DNA from: Circinella umbellata
Taxonomy: Eukaryota > Mucoromycota > Mucoromycetes > Mucorales > Lichtheimiaceae
Direction of reading: 5' to 3'
Assembly: GCA_025093555.1 (NCBI GenBank)
Contig: JAIWNF010000060.1
Location: 186,001-250,000 of the forward strand
DNA length: 64,000 nucleotides
Positions 41,885 through 53,042 of the stretch are shown here, one piece after another. How positions within the stretch are numbered: position 1 is the stretch's first letter; each line of letters starts with the position of its first letter. A program made the translations under genes and the position numbers. The notes beneath the pieces were generated by a model. That model saw nothing but the letters and a program-made list of their open reading frames with translations, was not told where the DNA came from and ran no database searches.

Positions 41885-44800
41885 ATGAATCAACATGATC
41901 CAACCACAGCAACACCAATACGGTCTTTTAATCAAGAAACGACAATTTCACATTCATCTTTGTTTAATTCCGAACAACCTCGATCCCCCATTCCAACCAA
42001 ACGACGAATAGATCACGAAAATGGTCATGGCGGCATTCAAGGATCACAAGTCAATCTTATTGTGACTATATTAGGATCATTATTGAATACATCACGTAAG
42101 CAAATAAAGAATTTTAAAAAAGGGGGATTTAAGGAAAAATCATTTTATATTTATATTTTATTTGTTTGTTTGTACTTATTTATAGAAACAAAAGATTTAC
42201 GTGATGCATTAATGACAACATATCTCACCTTTATCGATGTGTTATTATATGACTTGATGGGTTACCGAGTAATGAAAGATTATATGGCTTTATTTCACCA
42301 TGAAGATGTTATTATTAATAACAAAGAAAATGATTTGGATGAACAGCAAAAGACAATTCAATTACGTGCTCGGTTTCATGATGCTGGGATTGTATTTCAT
42401 TCGCTTCAATGGGTAGATTCTATCTTTGCTGGTGTTTATACTAAATTCTTGGAGATAAATGCACAAAAACAACGAAAAGATCATGGTCAATTTTATACAC
42501 CTCAAAGCATTGTTCAATTTATGTGGAGTACTTGCCTCCGACAACATCCACCATCATCGTCGTCGCCGCCACCGTCGCTTGTACAAGTACCCCGTGTCTT
42601 TGATCCATGTATGGGAATGGGTGCATTTTTATGTGAATACCTTACACGTCTAATTGATGCATGTATGGCAACACCTTCTGTATGGAACAATATCGAATAT
42701 TTGAAATATATGCTATGTCATGCTATTCCCGAAAACCTGTGGGGTGTTGAGATCGATCCCTTTGCATACAAAATTGGTAAACTTAATGTGCTCGTTCATT
42801 TGTTTCCGTTCTACAAACGTATCATGGAATTATCAATACCCTCTTCCATAAATAATAACAGCATTAATAACAATGGCAACAATGATAGTATTCCACAACC
42901 CTTGATGGCGATTAACCGACTTCATTTATTTCGTAACGATACTCTAAAACTGACACTTTATAAAGATGTATCAGCATGGGAATTCAATGAACTTTTACGA
43001 CTACGTGATCCATCACAACTCAAGTTTGATTACATTGTAACAAATCCTCCTTACATGATTCGTAAAACCGGGCTGGTGACTGAGCCCGATCCAGCACTTT
43101 ATGATAGTCAGGTTTTAGGTGGCAGAGGTGCTCAAGCCTATCTGTACTTTATGTGGATATGTATGCTACGTTGTAATCCTTCTACTGGTCAAATATGTCT
43201 GATTACACCAAGTCAATGGATGGTATTGGAGTTTGCGCAGCATTTACGGACATGGATGTGGCAGCATTGTCAATTGTTGGGCATGTATCAATTTGAACCA
43301 TATAAAGTATGGCCAAAGGTACAAACAGACTCTTTGATATTTCGGTTACGAATGCGGCACCAGCAACAGCAACTCACTGTGGACGATAACACCATAACAT
43401 CACAAGCACAAGTAACAACAACAGCGAGAGAAAATAGTGTTTTATTTTTACGACACATGTCACGCAAAGCCAAACTGGATAACATACTTGGTGAATATAC
43501 CAGCTTTTCAAGAGAAAATCTCAACTATCAATCGCACCCCGGGGAAAAGATCAAAGATCCACTTTTAAAATTTAAATGGACAAGTACTGATGATATTGGA
43601 CGTATATTGAAATCACCCAATGCTTCATTTGCCTTTTTATCACCTACATCCAGACTCACAGATCAGTTGAATGATTTGACAAGTACTTTACCTCGGATAT
43701 GCGATGCTGATGATGCGCCTCTCGAGTTTCACCGTGGGCCAAATACGAATCCGGTTTATGCATTGGTAGTCAGAACGCAATGGGCACGTGAAACATTTGG
43801 TAAAGCATGTTTCGACCGATGGTTACGTCCAGCAATTTATTGGAGTGGCAAAAGCCAAGGAACAGACAAGGAAAGTACTTTTTGGCTTCACCGAGATCCA
43901 TTAAGATTGGCACGGAAAGAGGTTTCGCCAGCTGAGGCCTTTGTTCCATTGAATAGAACTGATGAGAATGGGGACCCATTTTATTCCATGATTTTGGTTG
44001 ACAAAGATGGTGCTGAACAATTAGAAAAGGATATATCAGAACAACAACAAGATAATAATTATACTAAAGAAGTAGACCAAAAACTGCGAGACGGTGAAAC
44101 TCGATTATACCAATATTTACGTGACGCACGCGAAGCTTTACAAAGTACTAGAGATACCAAGATTAGTTGGTGTCATTATAACAAGTGCGGGGTAGATGTC
44201 CCTGTCAAAATCGTTCATCCGATCAATTATGGCTACTTTACAAAATCACAACCACGTCAACGGTTTTTCATGGATAGAAATCGATTCTGTGTAACAAATC
44301 AATGTATGTATTTTACAACCAAAAAGAATAATAGCAATAACAACGACAATGCTACATCATCGTCAGTATCATTAGCATCACCCCCACCATTGTCAGAAGA
44401 ATATTATTGCGCATTATTAAATTCCAGTACCGTCCAATTTTTTATCAAAGAACATTGTTCCTATGATCAACAAGGAAGAATGCGGTTTTTTGGTAAACAT
44501 TTAGCAAATATCCCTTCTCCATTACCACCGACACAAAAAGAAGATCATATTATGGCTCAATTAGTTCATCTCGTATCCATGGCTCGAGCAAGAATTTATA
44601 CAATAACCGAAATGACCAAGTTACAAACATTGATGGAAAGGGTACGCGGAGGGAGCTGGGATCTTTCCGTAACCGATATTACATCTTTACGAAAATTTGA
44701 CGACCAACAAACAGCTGTACAGCAAGATTGTCAGCAAGTGTTACAACAGCCGGGAAGTATATGGCGGAAGATCTTCGGACATAATGATCAAAATCGATAT

Positions 44801-45046
44801 CCAACCCTACTTGACGCGGTTATTCGGACATTACAACGTGCATCTTTATGTCAATATGCTATCGATCAATTGGCTTATGTGCTTTACCAGATACCTCAAG
44901 AGTTACAACAATCACTGGAATCCGAATTAAGCTTAACACTGACAGAAAAATGGAAACCCCACCTAGAAAAATTTAATTTAGCACACGTTAGTGAAGACCG
45001 AATAGCTTGGGGAAATTGTATAATAGAAATGATTAATAATCTTTAG
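41885..45046 (+). CDS. Gamma-class N6-adenine DNA methyltransferase, type IIG/Eco57I-like
   Basis: The first in-frame ATG is 41885. Exons 41885-42095 and 42186-45046 join in phase to about 1,023 residues. The order is a helical N-terminus, then GQFYTPQSIVQFMW (residues about 171-184, SAM-binding motif X-like), VFDPCMGMGAFL (motif I, DP at about 210), GVEIDPFAYKI (motif II), FDYIVTNPPYMIRK (motif IV, NPPY at 357-360) and ICLITPSQWM. A C-terminal target-recognition-like half of about 500 residues includes YYCALLNSSTVQFF and RMRFFGKHLANIPSP. NPPY is the catalytic motif of enzymes that methylate adenine N6. This motif layout is that of bacterial type IIG/TaqI-like enzymes and differs from the MT-A70 family (DPPW) linked to 6mA in eukaryotes. 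No nuclease motif precedes the methylase. The intron and flanking fungal genes argue against contamination. Confidence 0.85.
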   Translation: MNQHDPTTATPIRSFNQETTISHSSLFNSEQPRSPIPTKRRIDHENGHGGIQGSQVNLIVTILGSLLNTSRKQIKNFKKGGFKEKSFYIYILFVCLYLFIETKDLRDALMTTYLTFIDVLLYDLMGYRVMKDYMALFHHEDVIINNKENDLDEQQKTIQLRARFHDAGIVFHSLQWVDSIFAGVYTKFLEINAQKQRKDHGQFYTPQSIVQFMWSTCLRQHPPSSSSPPPSLVQVPRVFDPCMGMGAFLCEYLTRLIDACMATPSVWNNIEYLKYMLCHAIPENLWGVEIDPFAYKIGKLNVLVHLFPFYKRIMELSIPSSINNNSINNNGNNDSIPQPLMAINRLHLFRNDTLKLTLYKDVSAWEFNELLRLRDPSQLKFDYIVTNPPYMIRKTGLVTEPDPALYDSQVLGGRGAQAYLYFMWICMLRCNPSTGQICLITPSQWMVLEFAQHLRTWMWQHCQLLGMYQFEPYKVWPKVQTDSLIFRLRMRHQQQQLTVDDNTITSQAQVTTTARENSVLFLRHMSRKAKLDNILGEYTSFSRENLNYQSHPGEKIKDPLLKFKWTSTDDIGRILKSPNASFAFLSPTSRLTDQLNDLTSTLPRICDADDAPLEFHRGPNTNPVYALVVRTQWARETFGKACFDRWLRPAIYWSGKSQGTDKESTFWLHRDPLRLARKEVSPAEAFVPLNRTDENGDPFYSMILVDKDGAEQLEKDISEQQQDNNYTKEVDQKLRDGETRLYQYLRDAREALQSTRDTKISWCHYNKCGVDVPVKIVHPINYGYFTKSQPRQRFFMDRNRFCVTNQCMYFTTKKNNSNNNDNATSSSVSLASPPPLSEEYYCALLNSSTVQFFIKEHCSYDQQGRMRFFGKHLANIPSPLPPTQKEDHIMAQLVHLVSMARARIYTITEMTKLQTLMERVRGGSWDLSVTDITSLRKFDDQQTAVQQDCQQVLQQPGSIWRKIFGHNDQNRYPTLLDAVIRTLQRASLCQYAIDQLAYVLYQIPQELQQSLESELSLTLTEKWKPHLEKFNLAHVSEDRIAWGNCIIEMINNL

Positions 45047-45350
45047 TATATATATAAATATATATAATGTATAATATAAAAAATATATAGTAAATTATTT
45101 AACAATTGTATTTTTAAGGGTAAAAAAAAAGGAAGTAATAATTATAATATAATAAAACACACTAATGTACTTAGTAATACATCTAAAAAAACAAGCAAGA
45201 AATATAGATGAAAATATGTATGGTTGGATTGTAATGCATGAATATAGTAGAGAAAGAATAGAGGGGAAAGGGCGAAAAAAATATGTTACGTTCGTGAAAA
45301 AAGGGAATGATTTTTTTTTTGGTCGCAAAAATATATATAATATGTAATGC

Positions 45351-46848
45351 TTAGGTATATCGTGGTGGTGGAGAAAAAGCTGGATCGAATGATGCTTGTG
45401 GTTGATGTGAGTAATCGAGATGCCGTGACTCTGCTGTATTATCATCGTCTGTTGCGCCAAACAACATGATAGTATTGCGCACGTCGCCATAGGCTGGAGG
45501 GGGTGGGAGTGTGCCTTGTTTTGGTGCTAAGGCTGCCTCTCGTAGATTGGCTAACGGATGAAAATACAGGATGCCGATCACAAAAAAAATTCAGTTACTG
45601 AACATTGTCTTTTTATCCAAACACGCTTCATACATAGTCCCGTCTAAGCTACTTATTTTTCCTTTCTTACCAGGTGCGAATAAATAATCATCTTCTCCAA
45701 AATTTACAGAAACTTGAGCAGGTCCAATGGCACCTACGACAGGAAAGACAGGAAATTTAAATCCAATTGAAGCTTTACCGAGATTCTAGAAGAGAAAAAG
45801 AAATATTTAATAAATTGCCCCGTTAGGTAAATACATTATATGCAATAATCCTTTCTTTTGCTTTCTCGTTCATCTGTTTGTTTTTTTCGCCAATTCAAAA
45901 TATTTAATCTTACTTTTCCGTTTCGCGTAAAAAATACAGTGTTTGAGTTGCAAAGATATCCAACACCAATTACATCTCCTTCTTTATACGGCGGTCCATA
46001 CGGTCGTCCTACCAGCGGATCACTTGCATGAACAGCGCCTGTATGTGAATGATAAGCAACTGAATGTCGGTGCCAACCTAAAAAGAGAAATATTTTTAGT
46101 AAATATGTTTAACAAACAAAAAAAAAAAGTTAAGGGAGAAAGGTTAATATGAAGAAAAAATTGTCTCTTTTTATACCCGGTAATCTCCAACATGGATAAG
46201 GTTTTGTCCCTAAACCGATTGCTACGCGATCTTGTTCTCCAAGCTGTAAAATTTTAACTTCCCAATAAACAAATTCTTGATTCATTGGAATAGGTAAGTT
46301 TGTCATTACACAACCTTGTCCTTGACAAAATATAATCGTTGTATTATCCATAACAGCTGCATTAGAATCGTCGTCTGTATCCGTCATTCGTTCATTTTCG
46401 ATAAAAGTCCAGGCGCCTACTCCTCTTTCGCGTACAACAGGTGCTGTAGTCACGTCGAACCATTCGGTCGACCTTGGCGGATTTCTCGTTTGCCATGCTA
46501 AAAATAATAATGTTTGTTTTCAATGTCAATATATTATGCTGGGTAGCAAAAATAAAATAAATAATAAAACTCGAGGTTCGTTGTCATGGCAACTGAATGT
46601 CTTCTAAAGAGAAAGTTATTTTTACCAATGACTTGTTCAAGTTCTTGTCGATACTCAGGTGAAGCCGCTGTTGTTTCTCGAAGCGCTTGCCATTCTTCGT
46701 TAATATTGTTTGATGGCATTGGGTCATCTCGTGTATTTTGTCGTGCTTTTCGACGAAACATGCGCAATCCCACGCAACATATAATGGCACCAATCAAAAC
46801 AATGCAAATTACAATAACAGCGTAAAAACCATCATAATTTATACCCAT
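45351..46848 (-). CDS. SSH4: SPRY-domain membrane protein, Ssh4/Ear1-like Rsp5 adaptor
   Basis: The gene starts at 46848 with one membrane helix (FYAVIVICIVLIGAIICCVGL). Exons lie at about 46848-46626, 46498-46177, 46080-45915, 45786-45671 and 45550-45351. After the helix, an acidic linker leads to a SPRY domain (VYWEVKILQLGEQDRVAIGL, GWHRHSVAYHSHTG, GDVIGVGYLCNSNTVFFTRNG, FPVFPVVGAIG). The tail has two PPxY motifs, PPPAY and PPPRY, the latter at the very C-terminus. Single-pass helix, SPRY, then PPxY is the exact layout of yeast Ssh4 and Ear1. Those proteins bind the WW domains of ubiquitin ligase Rsp5 through PPxY and direct sorting of endosomal and vacuolar membrane proteins. The gene looks intact. 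Confidence 0.85.
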
Positions 46849-47256
46849 GATTCTGCTGAAGGCTATATATTGGGTAAGATGTCAGACAAAAAACACGGTG
46901 TCTTTCTTTGTGGGGAAGGGAAGGGGGACGGGGCAACAGAGGAGCTTTTGGAGAGAGAGGAGAAAAAAAAAAGAAGGGCGGTTTCTGTTTTTTGCCTATG
47001 TGCAGTGTGGCCCTGTGTGTGTTGAGTTTGATAGATTTTTTTTTTTGGATAATTAAGTTATGCTTGATTGTTGGAGCTAAAAAGTATATCGTACAAGAAA
47101 AGAAAAGGGCCTAAGGAATTGTGTGAATGTGTAGTGTGCTTGCGGAGAGAATGACTCGCCTCTCTTGGCAAAAAAAAAAGTTCCATTTTGGTATATATTG
47201 TTTTATTTTATTATTGTGTATCAATCACAAAAAACTAACTTCTTGTATCATATAAT
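46849..47256. other. Spacer between the Ssh4-like gene and the epimerase-like gene
   Basis: About 400 bases. It holds the promoter and 5' UTR of the Ssh4-like gene (46849 onward) and the 3' UTR of the epimerase-like gene. Purine-rich on the plus strand, no coding signal. Confidence 0.45.
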
Positions 47257-49167
47257 TTAATCATCCTTACGGACAGAAAAGTGATATTCAGCATGATGCG
47301 TATATTTCTCATCTTTACGGAGAATACCAGTATGCTCTTCTCCCCCTATAAGTTTCCAATAATAAAATGATTGAACCGAAAGCAAAAAAAAAAAAAAAAG
47401 AAGAAAAATACGTGAGTATCTTGATTTCTTGTGAACCCTTTTAAAAATTTAAATGATGATCTCTCACTTAAATTTTTCCATATAGAAAGAAAAAATTCCC
47501 GCCACTCAATTCTCTTGTGTAACTTTATAACACTAGAAGAAGCTGAAGACCATATTTGGTATAAATTTTCCTTTAAACTTACATTCAGGATTATTGATGC
47601 CATCAACATAATTTTCTGTCTCGAGTACCAAACAGCCGTATTTTTGAACATATTCATGTTTATCATCGTCGTCATCATTGCAACGTCGATCATGATGACC
47701 GTGATGTTTATGATGTTTCTTTTTTTTAATAGGCAATGTACCATCTAAACCATGACAGGAATAAAATTGAAGCGCTACTTGGTCAGTCTTGATGGCCAAT
47801 TGAATACCGGTACTAGGAGCATAAACTGTCGCTTGATATTCATCAGGGTTCGGTTCAGAGAATATCCAACAATTATCATAACCAATACAATCAAATCTAG
47901 CCATTGGTAACAAAAATATGTTTTGTATGGGTCAAGTCAATAATAAGAATCAACAGCATATGAACACGCAAATTTTTGTAATGAAAGTATAGTTTACCCG
48001 CACTCGGTTGCTTCTTGCAAATCTTGACCGATGGATTTGGCGGAACGGAAGTCAAGAGCTGTACCTTCAACATTAGAAAACTCACCAGTAGGAATCAAAC
48101 TACCGTCTGTCTTAATAAATTTGTCCGATGCAATCTGTAAGACATGATCTTCAACAGTTTCACTCGTTGTGAATGCATCAAGATTCCAGTAACCATGTTG
48201 ACTCAACATCATGATTGTATCCTGGTCGGTGGTGCCTTCATAATCGATATGCCATTCTTGGTTATCATTAACAGCGTCTATAATAATCAAAAAAAATGAA
48301 TATTACATATATTAATTACCATCATAAACACTTGGTATTTCTTTTGAAGTATCATCTTATCTATATCTCATTATGTAAACTTACATTTAACAATAATATC
48401 GGCTGTGCCTGGGAATCCTTCATCACCATCAGGCGATGTCAACTTAAAACTAACATTGTTCTTGCCCTTGTCAATCAAAGTCCAGTTCAATCTATCAAAT
48501 CCCATATCGCCACCATGTAATGTTGTGATATCATTTTCATTAAGTGGAGTATGATATTCGGTATCATCGATCGTGAAAGTTCCATTGGCAATACGGTTAG
48601 CATAACGACCCACAACAGCTGTATGATACAAGATTATGCATGTCAAGGGGTCGCGTAAGCTTTAAGTTAATATTTCTCATACAATTGTAAAAAGAAAAAT
48701 CATATTTTTCTACATTATCTATGTACCTGCAAGGAAACCAGGAACATCAGATTGAAGATTATATTGCGTAGTCTGTTCAAGGGGATCAAAAAGTTATTAC
48801 TCATGCGATTATCAAACAACGGCTTAAAAATAAAATCTTTTTAATGTTGATCTCTTACATCATCCCAACCAAGAATAACATCGCGGGGAACTCCATTTTT
48901 GTCATCTACCCAAAGATTCTGTGAAGAAAAATTAAAGTATAATTATGATAGGTAATAAACAAATAAGTTGTTTGTAAAAACAAAGTAGGAATAGAACAAA
49001 AAAGAGATATTTACAGTGAGTGTGGCTCCATATTCAATAAAGGATGCTTCAATACCCTTAGCTTTAATGGTATGCCTACGGAATGGATCATTACCACCAT
49101 GGGTAGGTTTAGCTTGTGTTATCAGGGCAGCACTGAGTACAGCAGCAAAAGTTAAAATTGTAACCAT
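47257..49167 (-). CDS. Secreted aldose-1-epimerase (galactose mutarotase)-like protein
   Basis: About eight exons run from the ATG at 49167 to the stop at 47257. The N-terminus is a signal peptide (ILTFAAVLSAALITQAKP). Family motifs follow in order: FIEYGATLTNLWV, DVILGWDD, VVGRYANRIANGTF, TLHGGDMGFDRLNW, LSQHGYWNLDAF (the catalytic acid His) and LETENYVDGINNPE (the catalytic base Glu). The terminal exon is 47340-47257 (GILRKDEKYTHHAEYHFSV). Mutarotases interconvert the alpha and beta anomers of hexoses, and secreted fungal versions probably act on extracellular sugars. An unusual insertion between CHGLDGTLPIKKKK and EYVQKYG is a run of His, Asp and Arg (HHKHHGHHDRRCNDDDDDKH). It is absent from the usual family fold and may bind metal. 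The rest is ordinary. Confidence 0.88.
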
Positions 49168-49768
49168 GGTTATAATTTTCTTTCAAATTGTCAAGAGAGA
49201 GACAGGTAGAGAGAAAAACGATTTTAAAATGAAAAAAAAAAAAAACAAAAAACAAAAAAAAAATGACAACATTTATATATCATTTGAAGCCTCCAATGTT
49301 ATTTTCTCATCAATGCCTAAGAGAAATAAAGACATAATTATTCCCCTTTTGTTCAAAATCATCCGACGAAATAAAAGGGACGTGAACACAAAGGGTAAAC
49401 TGTGGTTGCGTATTATTTCCCATCCGCAACGATGGGTGACATAATCAAAAGATTCCTTTTCTTTTCTCTGCACATTTTACTATTTGAACAATAAAAAATC
49501 AGCACCCACAAATACGCGGAAATATTTAGAGAGAAAAAAATGGGTTAACGATATATATATATATATATATCTTTCTTAAGTTATTTCTCCAAAAAAAAAG
49601 AATGAAAGCGGGGTAAGGAGAAAAAAAGAAGAAAAAAACGAATAAAAAATACGAGATGGATTATGTAACAAGGAAAGAAGACTGTACAGAAAAAAAAACG
49701 TGGGAGAAGGAAGTGGAAATGTGTGTGGGGGATAGACTTTACAAACAAAACGTTTTTTTCTTTTTTTT
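49168..49768. other. Intergenic region with homopolymers and an (AT)n run
   Basis: About 600 bases. It holds the epimerase-like promoter and, at lower coordinates of the next minus-strand gene, a 3' UTR. Poly-A tracts lie near 49231-49261, and a 20-base AT run lies at 49551-49570. No coding signal. Confidence 0.5.
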
Positions 49769-51342
49769 TTAATAATGTTGATCAAAAAAGGTGAAAGGCT
49801 CAGCACGGCGTTGCATCAAAGGGTATTCTTGCTGGCTTCTCCATTGATCAAGTTGACGATGACGGAAAAATAGATCACCATTCATGGGTGGTCCTAATGG
49901 CTTATTCAATAAAAGATCACTACCTTTGGGCATAATATCAAGGTCGAGTCCTGTAGAGAACGGAGAGTACCAGCTCTGAATCTGCGGCTTGTTATTCTCC
50001 ATTACAGGTGTTTTTGTAACGCTTTCAACCTCATCTTCGGTAGTGATGTCATCATCGTAATCGTCGTCTTTAATTGATTGCTGTTCTTCAGTCATTAAAG
50101 AATTTTCCTCTGTAGTACAAGACATACTGTCGGTCAAAATAGTATCTGTGATAATCGTCGATGTCGTGGTTGTAGTAGTTGACGAATTATCATCCTCTGA
50201 ATGGGTCGTGGAAATAACAGCAGCAGCGGCTTCAGATTTAATACTGGAAGAACGTTTTTTCTTTTTGTCACTAACGTTTATCCATTTATGATCATCATCA
50301 TCAGATGACTCGATTGACAATTGATCTTCTTGTAATTCTAGTTTGGTTGATGGAGGCTGTTGTTGTTCCTGCTCTTGTAGTAGTACAGGGGTGATTGTCG
50401 TAGCACCTTCGGTGCAACGCATCTGATCAGTTGTTGTTTGTTGTTGTTGTGTTTGTGCTGCGTGATGTGCTGCGGAGGCAGAAACATGAGTCAGCTTATT
50501 AGACTGACGTATTGCTGCAGATGTATTAGCTGTCACAGCAAAAGTTTGTGTACGTTTCGTTTTCTTTCGTCGTTTACTATGCGTTGATGAAGATGGTCGT
50601 GTTGATGATAGCTTGGTTTGCTGATCGACAATGACGTTCAAAGTTTCATGGTCCGTGGGTGAACTGATGCATGAAGCAATTGATTTTAAAGGTTGTTGAA
50701 AAGGAACCTAATAGCGGTAGAAAGAATTTCCTCATTAATTTTTTTCCGGAGCTTTTTTACACTGTATAATTTTACACTAAAAAAATATTTTTTTGATCTT
50801 TTTTCCATATACATCCATAAACGCATGCTATTTTATTTCCTTTCATCCGGGTTCAGAAAAAAATAAATAAATATAAATACCTTTTGAAAAGTAATAAATG
50901 CAAATACTGCCAAAACTCCTATCCAGGTCGACGAAGGAAGCAATCTTTTTAAACGGGGCAAAAGACGTCTCGTTGTTGTTGTCGTCGTCACTATCGTTGA
51001 TTTTGGAGAATCGAGTCTATTGCTACTACTATTATTATCGATATGCTGATGACTGGAGGATAATTGAGTTGTCGGATGATTATATGAAAAAACGAACGCA
51101 GTCGAAGCCAGTCTAGAAATCGAACGAGCGTTAATAAATTGTTGTTGTTGTAATGATGTTGTAGAAGGTTCGGAAAAGAATGGTTGGTGTTGTGGTAACG
51201 TCGATGATACGGCAGCAAAATACCATGCTTTCACTTGACTTTGAATCGCCATGGCAAGAATGACCACAAGTGAAATGAGAATTAGAATCACTGGTGAAAC
51301 GACTATAAAAGACGTAATACGCAAGCCTCGTGAGGTACGCAT
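49769..51342 (-). CDS. Uncharacterised two-pass membrane protein, Ser/Thr-rich
   Basis: Exons 51342-50881 and 50707-49769 join in frame to 466 residues. Residues about 9-32 form a strong membrane helix (ITSFIVVSPVILILISLVVI), and a second helix lies at about 138-152 (WIGVLAVFAFITFQ). Between them is a Ser/Thr/Gln-rich loop. The C-terminal 300 residues are disordered with a basic KRRKKTKRTQ cluster, poly-Thr and acidic runs, and an ordered-looking end (WYSPFSTGLDLDIMPKGSDL ... FFRHRQLDQWRSQ). I do not recognise a family. The gene is interesting because its promoter and first exon were copied in inverted orientation to 55.85-56.53 kb, where the copy is dead. Confidence 0.65.
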
Positions 51343-53042
51343 TATTGGATACGTCGTATATATTTGTTTGTTATAAAAAAAGGGGAAGGGGAGGGGGTAA
51401 AGGATTTTTTCAAAGGATTGGAAAAGGAAAGTAAAGAGAAGGATAAAAGATACAAGTAAAAAAAAAAATCGGGCTGGAACCCAATTGATGTTTTTTTTTG
51501 GTGCTGCTATTGAATGCTGCCTGCACCACCGGTTTCTGATTTTTTTTTCCTTTTTTATCTTTGCTTTTAATTATTTATTGTCAACTGACAGCTTGTTACT
51601 ATTATAATTTCCAAAGTATGGCGTACAGTATATTTAACAAGTCCCATCTTATAAAAGAAATAATTACCATCGAAATAAAAGACATATGTATTAATAATTA
51701 TTAATAATAGTTTCTGTTACATCAATCGAAACTAATTTTTTCTCAGGCATTTTTGATTGGCTGACGCCACTCGAAAAGGAGGTAGCTAAAAAGACAAGAT
51801 TTCATAACCCATCGATCGCTCAATGTTGTCCGATCGGGACAATGGATTAAACAGCTGCGTTTGAACCATACTGTTGATGAAAGCTTGTTTCCTGTATCAA
51901 TTTGCTGTTGTGTCAGTGGAATGCTTAGTTATGGATAATTTATCGTGATTACTTACGCGAATCCTGACAATATATAAATATTTACCTATGGCCATTAATA
52001 AGTACTGACTTATGGATCCATATAGTACTGGAATGCTGTATTGCCAAAGCTTGACGATGAGCTTCGTTCCTGCAGATTACACTTTGTATATGTAATGTCA
52101 CATCCACATATATATGGGTATATCATTCAATAACTTGTTTAAACATCACTTAATGCTTAACTACATCGAAACAAAAAAAAGGCATCCAATCAACTGTAAA
52201 CTATAATTAATCATATGAAAATTTAGTGAAACTAGGAATGCTCATTACTATTCATGTGTTAACGTAATTTTTTTTCAGATTGAAAAACTATACTATAGTT
52301 CGATACAGTATTTTCTATGTAATTATGAATATACTTTGTTCTGGTCCTCAACTTAAATGAAATAAATTTTGATAAAATATATGTTCGTGCGTCTGCTCTT
52401 TTCATGTCTGTATGATTTAATTTAAAATATAATGTATTCTAACAGTTTGCTGAGTGACAAGTTGGTGCAGTAGTTACATACCTTGGTGAAAAAAATCCTT
52501 ACTTGGAGAATTCTGAACAAACTAATAATCGACCATCACATAAAGTTGATGATGGTAATAATTTAATTTAGTTGCTGTTTTACCCGATATTCCAATGAAA
52601 ATTTCAATTGGGTTTATAACGCAATACGTTTTAGTTATAGGTTTAGTTTATTATAACTCTAACTATATGTTCATGTATATATCGAAACTTCTAGTTTTTT
52701 TATGTCCAACGTAGCATTAGTGTTAAACTCATTTGTATCATCTACCGGGTTGAAAACAAAAAGATAGTTTAATCTGAGTGGCGTGAACTACTTAAATAAT
52801 TCTGAGAGAAAGGTAATACAACTTTTTATTATATATACTGATATCATTACTGCTATTATTCATTGAGAAGAGATTCATAGAACATATATCGTCACATGAT
52901 GTTGGCTTATATTTATATATTGTAATCAAATTCAAGTAGGTCTAAAAAGTATTTTTTTGATTTGGGAAAAGGAGAAAGAATGTTTCAATTATTTCCATCA
53001 TAATTGTTAAAAATAGTTAAACGGTTATGGGTTACATTGTGT
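51343..53042. other. Intergenic region
   Basis: About 1.7 kb. 51343-51660 is the promoter region of the two-pass membrane protein and matches the inverted copy near 55.87-56.05 kb. The rest is AT-rich without coding motifs, apart from a possible last exon of the next minus-strand gene around 52941-52915. Confidence 0.45.

Noticed and set aside
49016..49444. Plus-strand 142-codon ORF
   Set aside because: Antisense to the first exon and promoter of the epimerase-like gene; lysine-rich run from a poly-A tract, no motif.
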